DNA from: Larix sibirica | Lineage: Eukaryota > Streptophyta > Pinopsida > Pinales > Pinaceae | Length of the DNA stretch: 15,204 nt | Assembly: GCA_004151065.3 (NCBI GenBank) | Contig: NWUY0300007769.1 | Span: 157,160-172,363 of the forward strand | Direction: 5' to 3' | Shown: positions 8,142-15,204 of the stretch, in pieces | Layout: each line of letters starts with the position of its first letter | How positions within the stretch are numbered: the stretch's first letter is position 1 | Program-made: the position numbers and the translations under genes | Notes under the pieces: generated by a model | Seen by the model: the letters and a program-made list of their open reading frames with translations, nothing else | Told to the model about the DNA's origin: nothing | Database searches by the model: none

Positions 8142-8199
8142 AATAAAGGCAAGCAAACAATAGTAGATTTTTTTCGCTGGAAAAATAAAGGCAAGCAAA
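8142..8199. repeat. 16-bp direct repeat, 42-bp spacing
   Basis: AATAAAGGCAAGCAAA occurs at 8142-8157 and 8184-8199. It lies in the same 7.7-8.2 kb interval as two longer local duplications and probably arose by the same kind of slippage or break-repair event. Confidence 0.8.
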
Positions 8200-8229
8200 T
8201 GTTCATTTTAAAGTTTAGAACTTAAAAGA

Positions 8230-8900
8230 GTTTTAGGGAAGGTGAGTGTGTCACTCTCTTTCCCAGTTTTATGAGTGGCCCGTTGAATTTTTTTCCTTTT
8301 TTTAATGGGAAGGTTTATTTGCCATTTTTTAATTTAAGTAAAATATTTAAAAATAAATAAGTAATTAAAAAATAGATTAAAGAATTTTAAACTTAATTGA
8401 ATGTGTGAAAAAATGAAAAAATGAATTAAATTAATAATAAAATAATAGTAGTAAAATGTTTGAAAAATAAAAAGAATACAATCTATTTATAAATATAATT
8501 ATATTTTATATTTTTACAATTTTTAAAAATAAATTCTAAAATATTAATGAAAATCATTAGTAAGTTTTAATATACAACATATTTTTATAACTTAAATACT
8601 TTTGAGGACTTCATTATCAATAATAATTTAATTATTTTTTAAATTGATAAAATTAAAAATATAATNTAAACAAAATGTTTGATTTTCATAGACAAACATT
8701 CCAAAATATACAACTTGTACATTCAATTTCAATGATCATCATTCATCACTTGAACTATTGCCATTGCTTGTGTTGCATGCATGCCTCATTTATTCATAAC
8801 TTACATGAGATATTGTACTTAGGTTATTTGTATTGTTTTATTGATTGGCTTGATTTTGACATTGCAATTTGCACCTCTTCATGTTCCATCTAGAAACATA
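8230..8900. other. Very AT-rich non-coding stretch with a single-N gap
   Basis: From about 8280 to 8680 the sequence is almost entirely A and T, with repeated AATAAA, TAAAAT and ATTTTT words. Such DNA is often a matrix-attachment candidate or simply decayed. A single N at 8666 marks an assembly join. Unlike the other two gaps, I found no duplicated block around it; the low complexity may itself have broken the assembly. A short plus-strand open frame at 8675-8893 was judged to be chance. Confidence 0.6.
8666..8666. other. Assembly gap (single N)
   Basis: One undetermined base inside very AT-rich DNA. No duplicated flank is visible, so the true gap size is unknown. Confidence 0.9.
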
Positions 8901-9450
8901 GAAATAAAGTGTAATACGTATATATTCATTTATAGTACAATATGGATGATTGTGTATATCAAATAGTGTACCATAATATCAAGTGCTTTGTAAATATGCA
9001 CATTATTTCAAAACCATGGTTCATTCCATCTCTCAAGATATATTTTGTTGGATCCATTCCACACTTCATTTCCTCTGAGTTTTATACACCATGACAAAGC
9101 ATATATATAATTAAGGTTTCTTGTTGTTCCATTAATTATAAAATAAGGGAAGTCAAACAACATAACTACTTACAAATCGTTCAATTGACCCTTGGCACTC
9201 TAGCATATACTCACAACATAACTACTTACAAATCGTTCAATTGACCTAGAGCTGATGGGTGAAGCTGCAGTAGAGTGAGATGCATGTGTCTAAACTTGTT
9301 CATGTTGGGATAAATTTGTTGGGCCATTCTGATAGACTTGTTTCGTCATGGAAGGATTCGTTTGGGGAGGTGACTACGTGCCTATCATATTCGACGATTG
9401 CTTCTTTACACTAAAAAAAGTAACAACAGTGGTGGACTCGAAGGATTTGG
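8901..9450. other. Non-coding stretch before LINE copy C
   Basis: This is mostly AT-rich sequence with the 34-bp duplication annotated separately. From about 9290 composition is less AT-biased. One frame reads VSSWKDSFGEVTTCLSYST before a stop, which might be a 5' part of the LINE copy C transcript or an unrelated fragment. It is too short to assign. Confidence 0.4.
9157..9246. repeat. 34-bp perfect direct repeat, 56-bp spacing
   Basis: The 34-bp unit at 9157-9190 (ACAACATAACTACTTACAAA, then TCGTTCAATTGACC) is repeated exactly at 9213-9246, with 22 bp between the copies. Perfect identity suggests a recent event compared with the decayed LINEs nearby. Confidence 0.95.
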
Positions 9451-9510
9451 GGATGGCAAGTTCCCAAAAAGTAAAATTAATTGTTTTGATTTATAAGTTG
9501 TTTTTGTATA

Positions 9511-9655
9511 GCTTTGAGGGCTAGATCAAGTGGTCATGATCTACACATGACATCTCCCTGCCAAAGTTGAGGAGGTTATGAGTTAACCTCTCTTGATTTG
9601 CTTAGTGTTAGACTTTGTAATAGTAATAAATAGATATATTTTTATTATTTTTTTG
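9511..9655 (+). mobile_element. Candidate tRNA-derived SINE
   Basis: TAGATCAAGTGG at 9522-9533 resembles the A box of the RNA polymerase III promoter in plant SINEs (TRGCNNAGTGG type). About 58 bases downstream, GAGGTTATGAGTTAACCTC at 9572-9590 forms a 7-bp stem with a TGAGT loop. It looks like the T arm, with a damaged B box (GAGTTAACC in place of a GGTTCRANNCC-like word). After a short body the segment ends in T-rich sequence with TTTTTTT at 9648-9654, which would stop Pol III. The layout fits a short tRNA-related SINE. A clean target-site duplication was not found at these ends, so the call is tentative. Confidence 0.4.
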
Positions 9656-9659
9656 TTTG

Positions 9660-11190
9660 AAAGTTCCACAAGCTCGAGCATAATTTCTAGAAGAAAAGAA
9701 GGGTTCAAAGATCTCTTTCATCCAGAAAGAATCGTAGCCCCTCGTAGATAGAATCAAGCAAAGAGAAGGACATCAACTTAGAGGAATCATGGGGAAAGGG
9801 AGGCACATGGAACTTGAATCATTCACATGAAGTAATTGATCCTATGAATGATAATCTGCAAGTAAAATGAGTGGTTAAAAACCCTAGAAAGTGTATCCCC
9901 AAGGAAAATACAATGCCCAACTATGAGATTACCTGCAACGAGATTAGTCAATATATTCAATGTATGCAGGATAATGTTGTGACTAGAAAATTCATGGGAA
10001 TTTGGTTATCTAAAAAAGTCCTAATTTGGTGGATCAATACCAAATGGAAACCAAAAGGTAGGTCGATCTCAAACTAGGGTCAAAAGGATTTTTTGTGGGC
10101 ATATTTACTAACCTGGAGGATCGAGAGAGGGGTTTTGAAAATGGCCCTTATTTTTTCCACTCTATGGGACCGATCTCTATCTTTGATTTTGGACTCAGAA
10201 ATTTAGCCCTGGAAAAGAGGATTTATCAAATGGCCCTAATTTGGATTCAACTATATTCATTATCATAAGAGTATTGGGATGAGGAAACCCTAGAAGGGAT
10301 TGGCAGTACCTAGGGAACCTTTGTAAATACCTTAAAGGTCACAAAGCTAAGCAAATATACATCATACGCAAGGATTTGTGCATACACGCATGTTTTGAAG
10401 GCTCTAATGGAGTCCATGCCTTAGATACCAATATACTGAGTGGATCCAAGACATAGACTATGAGCACATTCCATTCAGATGCTAGAAATTTCACGAGCAT
10501 GACCATTTGTTCAAAGATTGTCCTCTCAATCAAATGTCCACTTTATCAAAGTCAACAAAGAAGCATGATCAACAGGGATTTGTTAAGGTTGCAATCAAGA
10601 GAAGGTAAGGAAAAAACCAACTCATCCAAAACAAACAAAGGGTATCAAAACAACTAACAAATTTGAAGCCCCGACATAAGAAGTGGCCCAGAAGGAAAGC
10701 ACAGATGTGGCCTTTAATCCAACACAGATAATAAAAAAAAAGTAGTTCTAACTCAAATGGTGAAAATACTAGAAATTTAAAGAGGTGTAAGATGGGAGAA
10801 ACTCTACATCAATCATGCATTGATAATGAGGATGGGATGAATATAGAAGAAGAATATCTAAACAAGTTAAACGATGGAGAGGACATGCATTTGGGAGAGC
10901 TAGATCTCCAAGGTATAGCGGATGTGTGCAAGTGGAAAGACATCCAATCCATTCCTAAAAGACAACTTCAACTTCTCAAGGATGATCTTTGCAAAAGAAA
11001 GACCAAATAGTATCAACAAAGCTCAAGGAAAATCAACACTATTAAGGAACATGTGAAATTGCCACAAGGTGAGAAGAAAAAGGGGATGAAGAGAAAAAAA
11101 CAACTTTTAAAAGATCTAGAAGAAAAAACTTGTAGACTCAGGAAAGTGTGTCCCAATGACAGATAAGTTTCTCTTCCACCCTCCCTTTAA
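9660..11190 (+). pseudogene. LINE copy C ORF1 (DUF4283-like plus zinc knuckle)
   Basis: This is the best-preserved ORF1 signal in the window, though spread over several frames. Near 10040-10140 it reads TKWKPKGRSIS, GSKGFFVGIFTNLEDRERGF and ENGPYFFHSMG. Further on come IWIQLYSLS, EYWDEETLEGIGSTLGTFV and YTSYARICAYTHVLKALMES: the full DUF4283 succession. IDYEHIPFRC then leads into a zinc knuckle at 10480-10521, C-stop-KFHEHDHLFKDC. Its first Cys, His and last Cys are present, but the second Cys codon is TTT (Phe) and TAG stands between. The C-terminal part at 10792-11010 is open and acidic (LGELDLQGIADVCKWKDIQS, then IPKRQLQLLKDDL), followed by a Lys-rich end. The protein would coat the element RNA. 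Stops and frameshifts make this a pseudogene. ORF2 starts a few bases downstream. Confidence 0.8.
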
Positions 11191-11196
11191 TTAATC

Positions 11197-11982
11197 ATGA
11201 AGATCATAACTTGGAATATAAGAGGCCTCAATGGGAAAAGAAAACAAAGGATTTTATGCAACAAGATTTAGTTTGAGAAACCTACTATCATCATGATCTA
11301 GAAAACAAAATGCATAGGTGACATGTTAATCAAAATAGACAATTACTATTGGACAGACTGTAAGGAAATGGTATTGGATGTGAAAGGAACAACTAGTGGA
11401 ATTGCAATTCTACGGGGTCCAAAGGAAATTGTAGTAAATAACTTCTTCTCCACGTCAAGAACTCTTTCACCCAAATTCCACTTTACTGGAACAACAACTA
11501 TAGGTTTTATTGCTAATGTTTACAAACCCTAAACAATGGTGGAAAATATCTAGTTCCTCTAATATATACAAGGGTTATGTGCTATCACAGAGAATCAACA
11601 TTGGATCATAGGACGGGATTTTAATATTATAGCCTCCTTGGCAAAGAAAAAAGGTTGAATGAGAAGGTTGGAAGCATACAATGGCTCCATTAAGGAAACT
11701 AATCGAACTCTAAATATTGTGGATATAAAGATGATAAATGGAATCCACACATGGAACAATAGAAGAGGGGGAACACATCAAGTCACTTCTAGAATGGATA
11801 GGTTCCTACTCTCCAAGACCATAATGACCCAAGGCCTTATCACATAAGCATTTACTTTTCCACGCATCAGGTCAGATCATTGGCCATTCTGTCTAAATTT
11901 GTGGGTAGAGGAGGACCAAAAAAATCAACCATTTAGATTTGAAAAGTTTTGGTTGGAATGCCCAAAATTCTAAAATAACATA
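11197..11982 (+). pseudogene. LINE copy C ORF2, AP endonuclease domain
   Basis: ORF2 begins at ATG 11197 with MKIITWNIRGLNGKRKQR, the canonical opening of the LINE endonuclease. One frame carries the whole domain without an indel but with eight stops: 11269, 11299, 11530, 11551, 11560, 11656, 11845 and 11971. The IQETK motif reads I-stop-KTK: TAG at 11299 stands for Gln, and AAA at 11302-11304 replaces the catalytic Glu with Lys. TSGIAILRGPK and IANVYKP follow. GGDFN reads GRDFN at 11611-11625 (catalytic Asp kept). TWNNRRGGTHQVTSRMDRFL and the Ser-Asp-His triad (TCAGATCAT, 11872-11880) are intact. The domain is dead through loss of Glu and the many stops. From 11350 on it lies in the block that recurs after the N at 12983. 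Confidence 0.9.
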
Positions 11983-12600
11983 AGTACTTGGTGGAAACAG
12001 GTCGCTATCATTGGGGTATCTCTGATGTACAAATTCCAATAGCTATTGAAAAAACTGAAAACAAAATTAAAATAATGGAACAACAAATTCTTTTGGGACA
12101 TATTCAAAGCCAAAAAGGAGATAGAACCAAGCATGGAACAAACTCAAAAGGAATAATAGAGCCTCTTATCAAAGAAGAGTCCCCTTGAAAAAAGAGTTGG
12201 ACTTGAGGAGTTGATATGAGGAAATCTTCTGTAGACAAAAATATTGAATAAGATGGCTGAAAAGGGGAAAGGAACTCAAAATTATTTCATAGATTAATGA
12301 TTCAAAATCGCCACCACAACCATTAAATCACTTGCACTCATGATAGCGAAGGTAACACTCTAACTAAACATGAGTATATTGAAAGGAATTTATCTCATTT
12401 TATCAAACCTTGCTCATTGAACCTAGAAGGGATCGCATGGAAGCTATCCACCAGATTACTCAACATATCTTAAAGTTGGTAACTGATGACTAAAATGATA
12501 GAATTCTAATGGAAATCAGCTTTGAAGAAGTTACCAGGAAGTAATTAAAATTTCAGACATAAATTCTCTAGGGTCAAATAGGTTCACCGCATATTCTTCC
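11983..12600 (+). pseudogene. LINE copy C ORF2 linker and start of RT (first duplicate)
   Basis: The endonuclease frame continues as STWWKQVAIIGVSLMYKFQ, then LLKKLKTKLK-stop-WNNKFFWDIFKAKKEIE. This matches the family's WW...KLK-LK-WN-FG-I linker, with TAG 12040, TAA 12073, TAA 12154 and TAG 12157 inside. A frameshift around 12140-12190 moves the signal to a frame reading IKEES and an acidic helix. The conserved pre-RT block then appears in degraded form as IRWLKRGKE and, in another frame, RNSKLFHRLMIQNRHH. GNTLTKHEYIERNLSHFIKP follows. The part from 12420 to 12600 is too shifted to follow closely. Confidence 0.7.
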
Positions 12601-12982
12601 ACTCTTGTTGGTAAATCATCAATTTAGAGGTCTGAGAAGTTGTAGAGGAATAAAGGTGCACTTCTATAGTTCTTCATGCGCTCAACTCAACCTTCTTCAC
12701 CCTGATTCTCAAATAGGAGAGAGACAATAAACCATGCAAGTTCCCTCTTATTTCCCTCCATAATGTTATTTACAAAATTATCACTAAAGTCATAGAAAAC
12801 AAGCTCAACTCTCTTATTCCAAATCTAGTCTCAACCAAGCAAACAAGGTATGTAGAAGGGAGGCTGATATTGGACAACAATATTCGATCCCATGAAACAA
12901 TTCACTCACTAAAAACAACAAAAAAGGTGTGTATGTAATTGAAATCGTATATGTCCAAATATTTTGGCAAGTTAAGTTGGCA
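12601..12982 (+). pseudogene. LINE copy C reverse transcriptase, fingers and start of palm (first duplicate)
   Basis: This is part of the LINE reverse transcriptase, which copies element RNA from the nicked target. The frame in 12681-12980 reads LNSTFFTLILK (family NxTxxxLIPK, with Pro to Leu), then TAG, FPLISLHNVIYKIITKVIEN (family FRPISLCNVIYKIITKVIAN), TKQTRYVEGRLILDNNI and HSLKTTKK. It then enters palm motif A as LKSYMSK. The catalytic Asp of motif A reads TAT (Tyr) at 12948-12950 here, but GAT (Asp) at the matching position in the second copy. The frame ends at the N gap. This is probably the end of one contig and not a separate gene. Confidence 0.75.
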
Positions 12983-12983
12983 N
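12983..12983. other. Assembly gap (single N)
   Basis: One undetermined base between the two ~1.63-kb near-identical blocks. It indicates a contig join. Confidence 0.95.
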
Positions 12984-13616
12984 TGGACAGACTGTAAGGA
13001 AATGGTATTGGATGTGAAAGGAACAACTAGTGGAATTGCAATTCTACGGGGTCCAAAGGAAATTGTAGTAAATAACTTCTTCTCCACGTCAAGAACTCTT
13101 TCACCCAAATTCCACTTTACTGGAACAACAACTATAGGTTTTATTGCTAATGTTTACAAACCCTAAACAATGGTGGAAAATATCTAGTTCCTCTAATATA
13201 TACAAGGGTTATGTGCTATCACAGAGAATCAACATTGGATCATAGGACGGGATTTTAATATTATAGCCTCCTTGGCAAAGAAAAAAGGTTGAATGAGAAG
13301 GTTGGAAGCATACAATGGCTCCATTAAGGAAACTAATCGAACTCTAAATATTGTGGATATAAAGATGATAAATGGAATCCACACATGGAACAATAGAAGA
13401 GGGGGAACACATCAAGTCACTTCTAGAATGGATAGGTTCCTACTCTCCAAGACCATAATGACCCAAGGCCTTATCACATAAGCATTTACTTTTCCACGCA
13501 TCAGGTCAGATCATTGGCCATTCTGTCTAAATTTGTGGGTAGAGGAGGACCAAAAAAATCAACCATTTAGATTTGAAAAGTTTTGGTTGGAATGCCCAAA
13601 ATTCTAAAATAACATA
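12984..13616 (+). pseudogene. Second copy of LINE C endonuclease segment (likely assembly duplicate)
   Basis: This repeats 11350-11982 with no difference that I could see, including all stops within it, GRDFN (13245-13259) and the Ser-Asp-His triad (13506-13514). It starts at YYWTDCK without the N-terminal third of the domain, so it is not an independent element copy. Old LINE copies would not share every stop codon at near-zero divergence. Treat it as the same locus as the upstream annotation. Confidence 0.85.
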
Positions 13617-14229
13617 AGTACTTGGTGGAAACAGGTCGCTATCATTGGGGTATCTCTGATGTACAAATTCCAATAGCTATTGAAAAAACTGAAAACAAAA
13701 TTAAAATAATGGAACAACAAATTCTTTTGGGACATATTCAAAGCCAAAAAGGAGATAGAACCAAGCATGGAACAAACTCAAAAGGAATAATAGAGCCTCT
13801 TATCAAAGAAGAGTCCGCCTTGAAAAAAGAGTTGGACTTGAGGATTTGATATGAGAAAATCTTTTGTAGACAAAAATATTGAATAAGATGGCTGAAAAAG
13901 GGGAAAGGAACTCAAAATTATTTCATAGATTAATGATTCAAAATCGCCACCACAACCATTAAATCACTTGCACTCATGATAGCGAAGGTAACACTCTAAC
14001 TAAACATGAGTATATTGAAAGGAATTTATCTCATTTTATCAAACCTTGCTCATTGAACCTAGAAGGGATCGCATGGAAGCTATCCACCAGATTACTCAAC
14101 ATATCTTAAAGTTGGTAACTGATGACTAAAATGATAGAATTCTAATGGAAATCAGCTTTGAAGAAGTTACCAGGAAGTAATTAAAATTTCAGACATAAAT
14201 TCTCTAGGGTCAAATAGGTTCACCGCATA
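13617..14229 (+). pseudogene. LINE copy C ORF2 linker (second duplicate, better preserved)
   Basis: This repeats 11983-12600 with five of the six differences between the two blocks. The extra G near 13817 lets the frame read IKEESALKKELDLRI-stop-YEKIFCRQKY-stop-IRWLKK. That matches the family's E-L-x-x-L...EEIFWRQKSRIRWL block better than the first copy does. The longer A run near 13898 changes the frame just after it. The second block therefore appears closer to the ancestral element at this point. Confidence 0.7.
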
Positions 14230-15204
14230 TTCTTCCACTCTTGTTGGTAAATCATCAATTTAGAGGTCTGAGAAGTTGTAGAGGAATAAAGGTGCACTTC
14301 TATAGTTCTTCATGCGCTCAACTCAACCTTCTTCACCCTGATTCTCAAATAGGAGAGAGACAATAAACCATGCAAGTTCCCTCTTATTTCCCTCCATAAT
14401 GTTATTTACAAAATTATCACTAAAGTCATAGAAAACAAGCTCAACTCTCTTATTCCAAATCTAGTCTCAACCAAGCAAACAAGGTATGTAGAAGGGAGGC
14501 TGATATTGGACAACAATATTCGATCCCATGAAACAATTCACTCACTAAAAACAACAAAAAAGGTGTGTATGTAATTGAAATCGGATATGTCCAAATATTT
14601 TGGCAAGTTAAGTTGGCAATACATACAACAAATTCTGCTAGCCTTTGGTTTCTCAAACAACTAGACAAACTAGATTTTATCTTTAACTTCATCTACTTTC
14701 TTCTCCATATTGGTCAGTGGCACTCCCTCATCCATCTTCTCTCCTTTGAGAGGTATTTTCCAAGGGAATTCTCTATCCCCCTTCCTCTTTATTCTTATGG
14801 TAGAAGGATTGGGGACATGTGTCAAAGCTGTTGTGTTAGATGGTAGGATAAAAGGCCTTCGAATTCATGGCAATGATCTAGTCTCATTTCATGTTCAATT
14901 TGTGGATGACACCATTCTCACTGGTGTCCCTTTAGTTTGAGACACAATGGCTATTGAGAAGGTTTTAAATATTTTCATGGATGATGTAGGTACATCGATA
15001 AACCAAGGTAAGTCTCAAATATTTTTTTACAACACCTTCCCCATTGTCCAACATAATATTTCTCAGAATCTAGGTTTATAAAGAAATTGCCTTCCATCCA
15101 AATATCTAGGTGATCCATTGGTTGAACATGATCTTTGTAATGTCTCTTAGGAAAATATTCTTTCCAAACTCCCTAGGATTTGAGAATGACTAGACTCTTG
15201 GGAA
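14230..15204 (+). pseudogene. LINE copy C reverse transcriptase, palm and thumb side, runs off right edge
   Basis: This repeats the fingers, then continues past the duplicated block. Motif A reads LKSDMSKYFGKLSW with the catalytic Asp intact (GAT 14584-14586). QYIQQILLAFGFSNN and LVSGTPSSIFSPLRGIFQGN follow, then SLSPFLFILMVEGLG (family NG-P...PSRGIRQGDPLSPFLFIL-EGL). The FVDD catalytic box is at 14899-14910 within QFVDDTILTG, and TGA at 14938-14940 interrupts soon after. Beyond it come KVLNIFMDDVGTSINQGKSQ, IFFYNTFPIVQHNISQNLGL and LPSKYLGDPLV, the family's NxxKS...LP-KYLG-PL region. Several stops and at least one frameshift are present. The expected zf-RVT and any RNase H domain lie beyond the window. 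Confidence 0.85.

Larger units (their letters stand above)
11350..14618. repeat. ~1.63-kb near-identical duplication abutting a single-N gap
   Basis: Bases 11350-12982 (1633 nt) recur at 12984-14618 (1635 nt), with only the N at 12983 between. I saw six differences: a one-base insertion in a CCCC/CCGCC context near 12185/13817, three substitutions near 12213-12234 (13846-13868), a one-base A-run difference near 12260/13898, and T versus G at 12948/14584. The duplication starts mid-domain in an endonuclease and ends mid-motif in the RT, so it does not match any element boundary. This fits unmerged overlapping contigs, perhaps two haplotypes, better than a real tandem duplication. Confidence 0.9.

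Noticed and set aside
8675-8893. 72-codon plus-strand open frame in AT-rich DNA
   Set aside because: The translation is dominated by His, Ile, Leu and Cys with no motif. It starts a few bases after an assembly gap, and it has no recognisable neighbour or signal.
9572-9590. GAGGTTA-TGAGT-TAACCTC hairpin as a transcription terminator or a true tRNA T arm
   Set aside because: The full cloverleaf of a tRNA (acceptor and anticodon stems) cannot be built around it. It was kept only as part of a SINE candidate.
12814-13108. Minus-strand open frames across the N at 12983
   Set aside because: They are antisense to the reverse transcriptase and endonuclease remnants, and two of them depend on reading through the undetermined base.
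11350-14618. Genuine tandem duplication or a composite double-endonuclease element
   Set aside because: The boundary falls exactly on a single N, the ends do not match domain or element boundaries, and all stops within the blocks are shared. An assembly overlap explains all of this more simply.
14565-14846. 93-codon plus-strand open frame over the RT palm
   Set aside because: The true RT motifs (LSPFLFIL, FVDD) are in another frame over the same bases; this one is a chance open frame.
1-15204. An undescribed multi-gene system such as a defence locus, gene cluster or CRISPR array
   Set aside because: Both strands were read. All strong protein signals belong to LINE ORF1 or ORF2, and the remaining unknown frames are isolated fragments without partners.

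Overview
This window looks like a stretch of repeat-rich nuclear DNA from a seed plant. It is AT-rich, and I see no intact single-copy gene, no rRNA and no CRISPR. The recognisable content is decayed LINE (L1-clade non-LTR) retrotransposons of the plant type: an ORF1 with a DUF4283-like domain and a CCHC zinc knuckle, and an ORF2 with AP endonuclease, reverse transcriptase, zf-RVT zinc-binding and, in one copy, an RNase H domain. Large numbers of old, heavily decayed LINEs would fit a gymnosperm, but the lineage is a guess.

Layout. Bases 1-620 are AT-rich with a short local repeat. Bases 628-1083 (minus) hold an unidentified protein-like frame with one stop. Bases ~1190-6230 (plus) are LINE copy A: ORF1 remnant, ORF2 endonuclease, a missing polymerase, then zf-RVT and RNase H. 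Its C-terminal tail appears to be interrupted by a ~692-bp insertion (5227-5918) flanked by a 15-bp direct repeat and carrying an unidentified minus-strand reading frame. Bases ~6290-7170 (plus) are the ORF1 fragment of a second LINE, copy B. Bases ~7170-9450 are AT-rich and hold several local direct duplications. A tRNA-related SINE-like segment lies near 9510-9655. Bases ~9660-15204 (plus) are LINE copy C: ORF1, endonuclease and reverse transcriptase, running off the right edge.

Assembly. There are three single-N gaps (6538, 8666, 12983). Two of them sit exactly between near-identical duplicated blocks: 95 bp at 6443/6539 and ~1.63 kb at 11350/12984. These are most simply read as overlapping contigs that were joined without merging. 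On that reading the true locus is about 1.7 kb shorter, and copy C has one endonuclease domain, not two.

How the parts work together. In an active element ORF1 binds the RNA, the endonuclease nicks the target and the RT copies RNA into DNA there; RNase H would act on the RNA-DNA hybrid. None of the three copies can be active: all have multiple stops and frameshifts, the catalytic Glu of the endonuclease is lost in both A and C, and A lacks the polymerase core. I did not find a new multi-gene system. The most useful points are the false duplication, the nested insertion with its unidentified coding remnant, the polymerase-less copy with RNase H residues retained, and the SINE candidate.
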